A DNA stretch of 21,207 nt from Halanaerobium sp. (GTDB lineage Bacteria; Bacillota; Halanaerobiia; Halanaerobiales; Halanaerobiaceae), in NCBI GenBank assembly GCA_003070825.1, contig QBLP01000022.1, positions 1-21,207 of the forward strand. Reading direction: 5' to 3'. The notes under the pieces were generated by a model. The model worked only from the letters and a program-made list of their open reading frames with translations, was not told the origin of the DNA and did no database searches. Position 1 is the stretch's first letter. Every line of letters starts with the position of its first letter. Positions 1-6,290 of this stretch are shown one piece after another. The translations under genes and the position numbers were made by a program.

Positions 1-1
1 G

Positions 2-217
2 GTATCGTACTGGTCAGAAATTTTAGTTAAACAGGATAACTCTTTAACAAGGGAGCATATTTTAGAACTTGCTGCCTATTTAAGTTCTAAAAGAATTGCC
101 GGAAATAAAAAGAAGTTGTGCAGTTTGCTCAGCAGAAAAGAATTAAGTTTAGATAAATTAAATCGAATTTTATTAACATTTTATAGTTTGAATTACAATT
201 TTGAAAGGAGGGACTAA
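2..217 (+). CDS. C-terminal fragment of a gene upstream of rpoD (unidentified)
   Basis: An open frame enters from the left edge and gives 71 residues ending in the residues ERRD before a TAA stop. It is rich in Leu, Lys, Ser and Asn and looks helical; I recognise no motif in it. The ribosome binding site of rpoD lies inside its last codons and the two genes are separated by a single base, so they are probably co-transcribed. In many Firmicutes the DNA primase gene dnaG sits directly upstream of the primary sigma factor, so this could be the poorly conserved primase C-terminus (the helicase-interaction domain). That is synteny reasoning only; the fragment itself does not show it. Confidence 0.55.
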   Translation, partial: VSYWSEILVKQDNSLTREHILELAAYLSSKRIAGNKKKLCSLLSRKELSLDKLNRILLTFYSLNYNFERRD

Positions 218-218
218 A

Positions 219-1310
219 GTGGCTGATAAAGATATGAGTCCTGCTAAAATAGATGAAGTTAAGGATCTTGTCAATCGTGGAAAAAAAGAAGGGGAACTAA
301 CTTATGAAGAAATTATGGATGCCCTGGAGGATATTGATTTAGATTCTGAAGATATAGAAAAAATCTATGATATATTTAGTGAAATGAATATAGAAATAGT
401 TAATTCTAAATTAGAAGATGATGGGGACGAGGATGAAGACGATGAAAATAGTGGTCTTGATCTGAGTGTTCCTAAAGGTGTTGGCATAGATGATCCGGTT
501 CGAATGTATTTAAAAGAGATTGGAAAAGTTGATCTTTTAACAGCAGATGAAGAGGTTGAACTTGCCAAGAGGATGGAACAGGGTGATGAATGGGCCAAAC
601 AGCAGCTGGTTGAAGCCAACCTGAGGCTGGTAGTTAGTATTGCTAAAAAATATGTTGGTCGCGGAATGCTTTTTCTTGATTTAATTCAAGAAGGTAATAT
701 GGGACTAATGAAAGCAGTAGAAAAATTTGATTATACCAAGGGCTATAAGTTTAGTACTTATGCTACCTGGTGGATCAGACAGGCAATTACCCGTTCTATA
801 GCTGACCAGGCAAGAACAATTAGAGTGCCTGTGCACATGGTTGAAACCATTAATAAACTGATTCGGGTATCAAGACAGCTTCTGCAGGAAAAGGGTAGAG
901 AACCAAAGGCAGAAGAAATTGGTGAAGAAATGGATATTTCAGCTGAAAAGGTAAGAGAGATCATGAAAATTGCTCAGGAACCTGTTTCGCTTGAGACACC
1001 TATTGGAGAGGAAGAAGACAGTCACCTTGGTGATTTTATAGAAGATGAAGATTCTCCTGCTCCTGCTTCAGCGGCATCATATATACTGCTAAAAGAACAG
1101 TTAGACGGGGTTTTAGATACCCTTACTGATAGAGAAAAGCGGGTTCTGGAGCTCAGATTTGGAATTGAAGATGGCAGGCCCAGAACTTTAGAAGAAGTAG
1201 GCAAGGAGTTTGGAGTTACCAGAGAAAGAATCCGACAGATTGAGGCAAAAGCATTACGCAAATTAAGACATCCAAGCCGCAGTAAAAAACTGAAGGATTA
1301 TCTGGAATAG
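219..1310 (+). CDS. rpoD: RNA polymerase primary sigma factor (sigma-70/sigma-A)
   Basis: Housekeeping sigma factor that directs RNA polymerase to promoters of the TTGACA/TATAAT type, several of which occur in this window. The 363-residue product has a short acidic N-terminal part (around residues 65-80, an Asp/Glu run) typical of a shortened region 1.1. Region 1.2 follows (DPVRMYLKEIG, about 92). Regions 2.3-2.4 contain YKFSTYATWWIRQAI near 176-190, which melts and reads the -10 element. Region 4.2 has a helix-turn-helix (LEEVGKEFGVTRERIRQIEAKALRKLRHP) near 320-345. I chose the GTG start because AAAGGAGGG ends 7 bases before it; an upstream in-frame TTG lies before that Shine-Dalgarno and would translate through it. 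Length fits Firmicute SigA (about 360-390). Confidence 0.97.
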   Translation: MADKDMSPAKIDEVKDLVNRGKKEGELTYEEIMDALEDIDLDSEDIEKIYDIFSEMNIEIVNSKLEDDGDEDEDDENSGLDLSVPKGVGIDDPVRMYLKEIGKVDLLTADEEVELAKRMEQGDEWAKQQLVEANLRLVVSIAKKYVGRGMLFLDLIQEGNMGLMKAVEKFDYTKGYKFSTYATWWIRQAITRSIADQARTIRVPVHMVETINKLIRVSRQLLQEKGREPKAEEIGEEMDISAEKVREIMKIAQEPVSLETPIGEEEDSHLGDFIEDEDSPAPASAASYILLKEQLDGVLDTLTDREKRVLELRFGIEDGRPRTLEEVGKEFGVTRERIRQIEAKALRKLRHPSRSKKLKDYLE

Positions 1311-1394
1311 AGAGTATAAATGAATAACTGGAAGTATTTATGAGATATTACAATATTATCATATATATTTCTGCAAAAAAATCTAAAATAACTC

Positions 1395-1423
1395 TTGACC
1401 TGGGCTGATTTCTATCATATAAT
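1395..1423 (+). promoter_or_regulatory. Sigma-A promoter of the tRNA gene
   Basis: TTGACC at 1395-1400, a 17-base spacer and a perfect TATAAT at 1418-1423. The expected start near 1430 is about 33 bases before the mature tRNA 5' end. Confidence 0.85.
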
Positions 1424-1462
1424 TATTCTTGTCGTCACAAATAATAGATTTGTTTTATTAGC

Positions 1463-1539
1463 GGGCCCATAGCTCAGCTGGTCAGAGCAACCGGCTCATA
1501 ACCGGTTGGTCCCAGGTTCGAATCCTGGTGGGCCCACCA
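1463..1539 (+). tRNA. tRNA with CAU anticodon (elongator Met or lysidine-modified Ile2)
   Basis: All arms fold. The acceptor stem is seven pairs (GGGCCCA with TGGGCCC), the D stem is GCTC/GAGC, and the anticodon stem ACCGG/CCGGT carries loop CTCATAA with CAT at 1497-1499. The T stem CCAGG/CCTGG carries loop TTCGAAT. Discriminator is A and the CCA end is encoded. It is not the initiator: the first acceptor pair is a normal G-C and the anticodon stem lacks the three consecutive G-C pairs of fMet tRNAs. CAU in a non-initiator can be elongator Met or the AUA-reading Ile tRNA whose C34 is changed to lysidine by TilS; sequence alone does not let me choose. It has its own promoter and terminator. 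Confidence 0.95.
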
Positions 1540-1548
1540 AGAATATTC

Positions 1549-1584
1549 AAACCCTGTTCTTTACTTAAAGAGCGGGGTTTTTTG
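1549..1584 (+). terminator. Rho-independent terminator of the tRNA gene
   Basis: A 13-bp stem pairs 1550-1562 with 1567-1579 (four-base loop, two G-T wobbles) and runs straight into six T residues at 1578-1583. Confidence 0.85.
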
Positions 1585-1642
1585 TTTTATAAAAATCCAA
1601 ATAATATTATTTTAAAGTACTTTTAATTAGAGGAGGTCAATT

Positions 1643-2758
1643 ATGGCAAAGGTAGCAGAAGTGGTTCAGTTGATGGGAGAACTTGCTCCAGCTAGACTGG
1701 CAGAAGACTGGGATAATGTAGGTCTGCAGGTTGGTGATTTAAGTCAGGAAGTAGAAAATGTACTGCTGGCACTTGATTTTAATCAGCAGGTTTTAGCTGA
1801 GGCTGTTGAAAAAGACTGTCAGTTGATCATTACTCACCATCCTTTTATTTTTAATGGGATCAAGTCAGTGGATGCTCAGAATGAAAGTGGTAAGTTGATT
1901 TATAAACTGATTAAAAATAATATCTCATTATTTTCAGCTCATACCAATCTGGATATTGCTGATGATGGTTTAAATGATTATCTGATTGAAAAACTGGATG
2001 TAGAAAATATATCAATTTTAAAAACAACAGACAGTCAAAATTATCATAAGCTGGTTACTTTTATTCCTGAAGATAGTTTTGAGGAGGTGCGGGATGCTCT
2101 CTATGCTAAAGGAGCTGGTGAGTATAAAAATTACAGTCACAGCGGCTTTTATCAGCCGGGGAATGGTACTTTTAAACCATTAGAAAATTCAGATCCCTAT
2201 CTCGGGCGAAAGAACAGTTTTAATCAGGTAAAAGAATACAGATTTGAAACTATAGTAGCTCCAGAAAACTTAGATAAAGTAATTAATGCTCTGCTTAAAG
2301 TTCACCCTTACGAAGAACCAGCCTGGGATCTATATCAGCTAGAAAACTTAAAAAATAAGCAGGGAATTGGAAGAATAGCTGATCTAAAAGAAGAAACTGA
2401 GCTTGAGACTTTAATTGCTAAAACTAAAGAAATTTATCAATTAGAACAGCTTAAAGTTGTGAAGTCAAAAAATAAGATTAAAAGGGTTGCTCTCTGCAGT
2501 GGCAGTGGAGCTGATTTTATAAAAAATGCTTACTATCAGGGAGCAGATCTATATTTAACTGGAGATGTTAAATTTCATGAAGCTCAGACAGCAGAAGAGC
2601 TGGGACTTGCTCTGATTGATTTTGGTCACTACGGCAGCGAAAAATTTGTCAGAGAGTTGTTATTTGAAAAATTAAAGACTGCGGCTTCAACAAAGTTAAA
2701 AAAGGATCTTAATTTTGTTAAATCAGATGTTAATACTGATCCCTGGGATTATCAGTAA
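1643..2758 (+). CDS. Nif3/YqfO-family dinuclear metal protein (annotated GTP cyclohydrolase 1 type 2 homologue)
   Basis: Nif3-like protein of the long Firmicute YqfO type (371 residues). Visible motifs are EDWDNVGLQVGD (21-32), the metal-binding LIITHHPFIF with His65 and His66, SAHTNLDIADDGLN (His100, Asp104), and near the C-terminus LTGDVKFHEAQ and IDFGHYGSE, which complete the two-metal site. The middle insertion (about 130-240) contains KVHPYEEPAWDLYQL, the signature of the PII/CutA-like domain of YqfO proteins. The cellular role of the family is not settled; the cyclohydrolase name rests on limited evidence elsewhere. AGGAGG sits 6 bases before the ATG. In many Firmicutes this gene follows rpoD with the tRNA methyltransferase gene trmK between them; here a tRNA gene lies in that place and trmK is absent. 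Confidence 0.93.
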   Translation: MAKVAEVVQLMGELAPARLAEDWDNVGLQVGDLSQEVENVLLALDFNQQVLAEAVEKDCQLIITHHPFIFNGIKSVDAQNESGKLIYKLIKNNISLFSAHTNLDIADDGLNDYLIEKLDVENISILKTTDSQNYHKLVTFIPEDSFEEVRDALYAKGAGEYKNYSHSGFYQPGNGTFKPLENSDPYLGRKNSFNQVKEYRFETIVAPENLDKVINALLKVHPYEEPAWDLYQLENLKNKQGIGRIADLKEETELETLIAKTKEIYQLEQLKVVKSKNKIKRVALCSGSGADFIKNAYYQGADLYLTGDVKFHEAQTAEELGLALIDFGHYGSEKFVRELLFEKLKTAASTKLKKDLNFVKSDVNTDPWDYQ

Positions 2759-2780
2759 TCACTATTACTGCAGTCTTTTT
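2753..2780 (+). terminator. Weak terminator-like hairpin at the end of the Nif3-family gene
   Basis: CAGTAAT (2753-2759) pairs perfectly with ATTACTG (2764-2770) around a four-base loop, overlapping the stop codon. Five T residues follow after a 5-base gap. The stem is AT-rich and the gap is unusual, so this is only a candidate. Confidence 0.4.
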
Positions 2781-2796
2781 AACTTGAGTGAATCGC

Positions 2797-2825
2797 TTGA
2801 CATATTATATAACTGGTGGTATACT
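2797..2825 (+). promoter_or_regulatory. Sigma-A promoter of rnpB
   Basis: Perfect TTGACA at 2797-2802, a 17-base spacer and TATACT at 2820-2825. The predicted start near 2832 is about ten bases before the first helix of the RNase P RNA. Confidence 0.9.
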
Positions 2826-2840
2826 TTATATGGTAAAAAA

Positions 2841-3203
2841 ATAAGTTAACCAGATGATCGCATCTTTTTAAGATGAGGAAAGTCCGAGCTCCACAGGATA
2901 GGATGCCGGGTAACACCCGGTGGAGGTAACTCCCAGGCTAGTGCCACAGAAATATACCGCTTTTAATGAAAGGGTTTTCTTTGAAAACTCTACTGAAAGA
3001 GTAAGGGTGAAAAGGTAAGGTAAGAGCTTACCGGGTTTCAGGTAACTGGAATGCCAGGTAAACCCCATCCGGAGTAAGTCCAAATAGGGAGAATATAAAA
3101 GTGATCCGCTTTTCTCCGGGTAAGGACGCTTGAGGGTTCAGGCAACTGTTCCCCTAGATAGATGATCATCTGATACAGAACTCGGCTTACAGGTTAACTT
3201 ATT
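2841..3203 (+). ncRNA. rnpB: RNase P RNA (ancestral class A type)
   Basis: Catalytic RNA of RNase P, which trims the 5' leaders of pre-tRNAs. The universally conserved core is visible: GAGGAAAGTCC at 2875-2885 and its distal partner ACAGAA...GGCTTACA at 3175-3191, which form the P4 region. The ends are closed by helix P1 (2841-2851 with 3192-3202, about 11 pairs). Helix P2 is CAGATGATC at 2851-2859 with GATCATCTG at 3164-3172; this order (P1, P2, and the GATAGATGA before the distal P2 strand) resembles class A bacterial RNAs. Seven T residues (3202-3208) follow P1, so the P1 helix may double as a weak terminator. The exact 3' end is an estimate. An open frame on the opposite strand (2868-3083) is a shadow. 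Confidence 0.93.
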
Positions 3204-3206
3204 TTT

Positions 3207-3235
3207 TTGTCTACTATATTTTTAATTTTTATAAA
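3207..3235 (+). promoter_or_regulatory. Candidate promoter for the small-gene pair
   Basis: TTGTCT at 3207-3212, a 17-base spacer and TATAAA at 3230-3235. The start would fall near 3242, leaving the Shine-Dalgarno AAGGGGT close to the RNA 5' end, which is tight but possible. Confidence 0.4.
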
Positions 3236-3256
3236 AATCAAAAAAGGGGTGTTTGG

Positions 3257-3466
3257 ATGGAGAAAGCAGTAATTGATGTAATAGATTTTATTGATGCGGC
3301 AGTAAATAAAACAGAACAATTTAATGATTATTCTCCTGAAATGAGTAATAAAGTGCTGGATAATCGAATTATGACACTCGAAGGTTACATAAGATATATT
3401 GAACGGGAAACGATGCCCAGGCTGGAAAGTCTGGTAGAAAAGCTTGAGGAGGTTAATGATGGTTGA
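3257..3466 (+). CDS. Small acidic protein of unknown function
   Basis: I do not recognise this 69-residue protein. It is soluble, with no signal peptide or membrane segment, and is mostly amphipathic helix; the last third (RYIERETMPRLESLVEKLEEV) has heptad-like spacing of hydrophobic residues suggesting a short coiled coil. AAGGGGT lies 6 bases before the ATG. The stop codon overlaps the start region of the next small gene, and the AGGAGG of that gene is embedded in this frame, so the two are very probably translated together and may act together. The pair sits between rnpB and a strong terminator. Confidence 0.7.
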   Translation: MEKAVIDVIDFIDAAVNKTEQFNDYSPEMSNKVLDNRIMTLEGYIRYIERETMPRLESLVEKLEEVNDG

Positions 3467-3668
3467 TCAGATATATTATAAAATACAGTACCCTCTCAAA
3501 AAAGCTATAGATTTAATGAAGGATTTAGATAATCATGATATAGATTCACTTGGTGAGGGTTTAAGTGATTATGACCGAGAAAAGATTGCTGATTTTATAG
3601 AAACCTGGAATAATGGCGGTAAAGAGAAACTAACAGCATTAATCAGTGATTTAAGAGCACATCAATAA
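3459..3668 (+). CDS. Small protein of unknown function, overlapping the previous gene
   Basis: A 69-residue predicted soluble protein with no family I recognise. The frame is open from a TTG at 3444, but the Shine-Dalgarno AGGAGG at 3447-3452 supports ATG 3459 (6-base spacing) over ATG 3456 or the TTG. It overlaps the previous gene by 8 bases, which points to translational coupling. Like its neighbour it is short, charged and helix-prone (KKAIDLMKDLDNHDIDSLGEGL). A clean terminator follows, closing a two-gene unit. A two-component small complex, for example a toxin-antitoxin-like pair, is possible by layout but neither protein shows such a signature. Confidence 0.7.
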   Translation: MVDQIYYKIQYPLKKAIDLMKDLDNHDIDSLGEGLSDYDREKIADFIETWNNGGKEKLTALISDLRAHQ

Positions 3669-3680
3669 GTATTATCTTTT

Positions 3681-3714
3681 AAACCATAGCTTAAAGGCTG
3701 TGGTTTTATTATTT
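3681..3714 (+). terminator. Rho-independent terminator after the small-gene pair
   Basis: A 10-bp stem pairs 3681-3690 with 3697-3706 (AAACCATAGC with GCTGTGGTTT, one G-T wobble), followed by a T-rich stretch. Confidence 0.8.
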
Positions 3715-3770
3715 AATAGACTATAACTATTAGCATAAATGTATTTGAACAGATAAAATACCTAAATGCT

Positions 3771-3799
3771 TTAATAATACCTATATACTTTATTATAAT
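3771..3799 (+). promoter_or_regulatory. Candidate promoter of the XRE regulator gene
   Basis: TTAATA at 3771-3776, a 17-base spacer and TATAAT at 3794-3799. The -35 is weak and the region is extremely AT-rich, so alternatives are possible (a second TATAAT begins at 3803). Just upstream, GTATTT...AAATAC (3741-3761) forms an inverted repeat that could be an operator. Confidence 0.4.
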
Positions 3800-3860
3800 A
3801 CTTATAATCTCTTCAAATTATGGGCTCTTCACCCTAAGATATATATTAGAGGTGAGCCGA

Positions 3861-4211
3861 ATGCAAAAAGAACTTATTGGTAAAAAAATTAAAGAATATC
3901 GCAAAACAAATAATTTAACCCAGGAAGGTTTGGGCGAGAAAGCTGGCCTGCATTATACATACATTGGACAGGTTGAACGTGGAGAAAAAGAACCATCATT
4001 AAAATCACTGATAAATATTGCAGAAGCTCTTGGAGTAGGTGTAGATAAACTATTGATAAATTATGATTTGAGTTCGGAAGCCAGTATTAAAATTTCTAAC
4101 ATAACTGATCTGCTTTTAAATAGAGACGAGAAAGAATTAGAAATGATATACATCCTGCTCAAAGATTTGACAAATATTTTAGAGGAACATGATATTGAAA
4201 AACAGCCGTAA
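3861..4211 (+). CDS. XRE-family helix-turn-helix transcriptional regulator
   Basis: A 116-residue DNA-binding protein. The N-terminal 65 residues are a typical XRE/Cro-CI domain: IGKKIKEYRKTNNLTQEGLGEKAGLHYTYIGQVERGEKEPSLKSLINIAEALGV, with the recognition helix around HYTYIGQVERG. The remaining 50 residues are helical and probably mediate dimerisation, as in SinR-like regulators. I chose ATG 3861 because GAGGTGA (3849-3855) is well spaced before it; the in-frame GTG at 3852 lies inside that Shine-Dalgarno. No terminator follows, and the promoter of yebC sits over its last codons. Its target is unknown; autoregulation is common in the family. Confidence 0.88.
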   Translation: MQKELIGKKIKEYRKTNNLTQEGLGEKAGLHYTYIGQVERGEKEPSLKSLINIAEALGVGVDKLLINYDLSSEASIKISNITDLLLNRDEKELEMIYILLKDLTNILEEHDIEKQP

Positions 4212-4223
4212 TTATGGTACAAT
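4195..4223 (+). promoter_or_regulatory. Sigma-A promoter of yebC
   Basis: TTGAAA at 4195-4200, a 17-base spacer and TACAAT at 4218-4223. The -35 and most of the spacer overlap the last codons of the XRE gene; the start would be near 4230. Confidence 0.8.
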
Positions 4224-4274
4224 AAACTGCAAACTGATTAAAGAAGTGTAATTTGATTTAAGGAGGGTTATTAT

Positions 4275-5039
4275 ATGGCCGGACATTCCAAGTGGGCTAA
4301 TATAAAGCATAAAAAGCAAAAAGAGGATAAGAGAAGAGGTAAATTATTTTCAAAGTTAAGTCGCAAAATAGCTGTTGCTGCCAGAGAGGGTGGTGGAGAT
4401 CCTGAGATGAATGCAGATCTCAGAATGGCTATTCAGAAGGCTAAAGATAATAATATGCCTAATGATAATATTGAGAGAGCAATTAAGCGTGGTACAGGAA
4501 ATTTAGAGGGAATGACTTACGAGTCATTTGTTTATGAAGGATATGGACCTGGTGGAGTTGCTTTATATCTTGATATTATGACTGACAACAGAAATAGAAC
4601 TGCATCAGAAGTTCGCCACATTTTAGATAAAAATGGTGGTAATCTTGGTTCTAATGGCTGTGTTGCCTGGATGTTTCAGCGCAAAGGGGAACTGGTAATT
4701 GATCTCAATGAATTTGAAGTTGGAGAAGAAGATCTGTTATTAGAGGCTTTAGAGGCAGGAGCAGAAGATTTAGATTATGGTGAGGAAGAAGCAGTGATTT
4801 ATACTGATCCATCTAATTATGAATCTGCCAGAGAGGCTTTAGAAGAGGCTGGTTATGAATTTGAATCTGCCGATCTTGCTATGATCCCTGACAATACGGT
4901 TACTCTTGATAAAAGTGATGCTAAAAAAATGATGAGATTAATGGATCAGCTTGAAGATCATGATGATATTCAGGATGTTTATTCAAATTTTGAGATTCCA
5001 GAAGATGTTAGAGCTGAAATTGAAGCTGAGGAAGATTAA
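4275..5039 (+). CDS. yebC: YebC/PmpR/TACO1-family protein
   Basis: Cytoplasmic YebC-family protein of 254 residues, the usual size. It opens with the diagnostic MAGHSKWANIKHKKQKEDKRRG, followed by FSKLSRKIAVAAREGGGDPEMN, NNMPNDNIERAIKRGTG and, mid-protein, YLDIMTDNRNRTASEVRHILDKNGGNLGSNGCVAWMF. The C-terminal part is strongly acidic. The family was long annotated as transcriptional regulators; more recent work on bacterial members and mitochondrial TACO1 points to a role in translation of difficult (for example proline-rich) stretches. A position next to ruvC is common in bacteria. AAGGAGGG lies 8 bases before the ATG. It has its own promoter and terminator, so it appears monocistronic. Confidence 0.96.
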   Translation: MAGHSKWANIKHKKQKEDKRRGKLFSKLSRKIAVAAREGGGDPEMNADLRMAIQKAKDNNMPNDNIERAIKRGTGNLEGMTYESFVYEGYGPGGVALYLDIMTDNRNRTASEVRHILDKNGGNLGSNGCVAWMFQRKGELVIDLNEFEVGEEDLLLEALEAGAEDLDYGEEEAVIYTDPSNYESAREALEEAGYEFESADLAMIPDNTVTLDKSDAKKMMRLMDQLEDHDDIQDVYSNFEIPEDVRAEIEAEED

Positions 5040-5095
5040 TTAAATTTAATCTAATTTTAATTATTTTGTTATAAAATAGATGTAGATTTTAATAA

Positions 5096-5130
5096 GGGCA
5101 CTGTGCAGCAGTGTCTTTATTTTTTTGTTT
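5096..5130 (+). terminator. Rho-independent terminator after yebC
   Basis: GGGCACTG (5096-5103) pairs with CAGTGTCT (5109-5116), loop TGCAG, followed by a long T-rich run. It separates yebC from the ruvC unit. Confidence 0.8.
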
Positions 5131-5148
5131 TAATATCTTTTCTGACTG

Positions 5149-5157
5149 TGATATAAT
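5149..5157 (+). promoter_or_regulatory. Extended -10 promoter of the ruvC operon
   Basis: TGA followed directly by TATAAT (5152-5157) is an extended -10 element; no good -35 is present, as is usual for this class. The start would be near 5163, about 29 bases before ruvC. Confidence 0.65.
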
Positions 5158-5191
5158 AGACTCAAACATTAGTTTGAATGGGGTGTGGAAT

Positions 5192-5689
5192 TTGCGAATT
5201 TTAGGTATTGACCCGGGTCTAGCTACTATTGGTTATGCCGTAGTAGATAAAGAAACAAACCATTTTGATGTTTTGGAATACGGAGTAATTAAAACATCAG
5301 CAGATAAAAAAGATACAAAAAGACTTGAAATTATTCATTATAATATTGAGGAACTGATAAAAGAATTTAAACCGGAGGAAATGGCTGTAGAAGAACTATT
5401 TTTTAATAAAAATGTAAAAACAGCTATTGCTGTTGGACAGGCGCGGGGGGTTATCCTGCTGGCCGGTTCACAGGCAGGCTTAAAAGTGGCTGAATATACT
5501 CCACTGCAGATAAAACAGGCTGTAGTGGGTTATGGTCGAGCAGATAAAAATCAGGTTCAGCAGATGGTTAAGTCTTTATTAAATCTGGCTGAGTTACCGC
5601 GGCCAGATGATGCGGCTGATGCTCTGGCGGTATCGATCTGTCACGGTCATGTTTTTAGTGCTCATTCTGGATGGGAGGAAAGACTATGA
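5192..5689 (+). CDS. ruvC: Holliday junction endonuclease RuvC
   Basis: RuvC cuts Holliday junctions symmetrically to resolve recombination intermediates, working with RuvAB. The 165-residue product matches the family length. The four acidic catalytic residues are visible: Asp in MRILGIDPG at the N-terminus, Glu in AVEELFF (about 68), and the pair in RPDDAADALAVSICH (about 141-144). The start is the TTG before CGA ATT TTA: an open frame extends upstream to 5111, but that part crosses the yebC terminator and the promoter and is not conserved in kind. A G-rich sequence (GGGGTG near 5180) serves as ribosome binding site. The stop overlaps the ruvA start in an ATGA arrangement, indicating translational coupling. 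Confidence 0.95.
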   Translation: MRILGIDPGLATIGYAVVDKETNHFDVLEYGVIKTSADKKDTKRLEIIHYNIEELIKEFKPEEMAVEELFFNKNVKTAIAVGQARGVILLAGSQAGLKVAEYTPLQIKQAVVGYGRADKNQVQQMVKSLLNLAELPRPDDAADALAVSICHGHVFSAHSGWEERL

Positions 5690-6288
5690 TTGGCTATTTA
5701 GAAGGTGAAGTAATTTATGCTGAAGCTGGAAAGATTATTTTAGAAATTAATGGTGTGGGATATGAATTAGAACTTGCTGGTTTTAAAAAACAGCTTTCAG
5801 TTGGCGAAGATATAGAAGTTTACACCTATACATATGTAAGGGAAGATGCTTTAAAATTGTTTGCTTTTCCGGAGAGGATGGGTAAAGATTTATTCGAAAT
5901 TTTAATTACAGTTAATGGTATAGGTCCAAGTGCTGGTTTAAATATTATTAATACTATGCCTGCTTCCAGGTTTATTTCTGCAATTATGAAGAAAAATGAA
6001 GAGGTATTAAAAGAAATTTCAGGGATAGGACCTAAGACTGCTCAGCGCCTAATTCTTGAACTTCAGGGAAAACTTGAAGATTTCGCCTATCTTCAGAATC
6101 TTAATAACAGGAAAGAAGAAGTAAATAATATTGATGAGGACAGACAGGATGTAGTTGATGCTTTAACAGCCCTGGGTTATAAAATATCGGAGATAAATAG
6201 AGCTTTAAGAGAAGTTGAATTTAAAGCTCAGCAAAATGTCTCAGAAAAAATAAGATTGGTTTTAAGTCATCTTGGTAAGGAGAGATAA
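5686..6288 (+). CDS. ruvA: Holliday junction DNA helicase subunit RuvA
   Basis: RuvA forms tetramers that hold the four-way junction and load RuvB rings. At 200 residues it is standard size: an OB-fold N-terminal domain (MIGYLEGEVIYAEAGKIILEINGVGYEL), two helix-hairpin-helix motifs (TVNGIGPSAGLNII and EISGIGPKTAQRLILEL), an acidic linker, and the mobile C-terminal domain that contacts RuvB (DVVDALTALGYKISEINRALREV). I chose ATG 5686 because GGGAGGA (5673-5679) precedes it at normal spacing; an ATG at 5671 lies upstream of that Shine-Dalgarno. Two bases separate its stop from ruvB. Confidence 0.96.
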   Translation: MIGYLEGEVIYAEAGKIILEINGVGYELELAGFKKQLSVGEDIEVYTYTYVREDALKLFAFPERMGKDLFEILITVNGIGPSAGLNIINTMPASRFISAIMKKNEEVLKEISGIGPKTAQRLILELQGKLEDFAYLQNLNNRKEEVNNIDEDRQDVVDALTALGYKISEINRALREVEFKAQQNVSEKIRLVLSHLGKER

Positions 6289-6290
6289 TA

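Noticed and set aside
1463..1539. Initiator tRNA-fMet.
   Set aside because: The first acceptor pair is a normal G-C and the three G-C pairs of the initiator anticodon stem are missing.
2868..3083. Open reading frame of 71 codons on the - strand.
   Set aside because: It lies wholly inside the RNase P RNA, whose conserved helices explain the sequence.
5111..5191. 27-codon upstream extension of the ruvC frame.
   Set aside because: It overlaps the yebC terminator and the ruvC promoter, and RuvC proteins begin near the MRILGIDPG motif.
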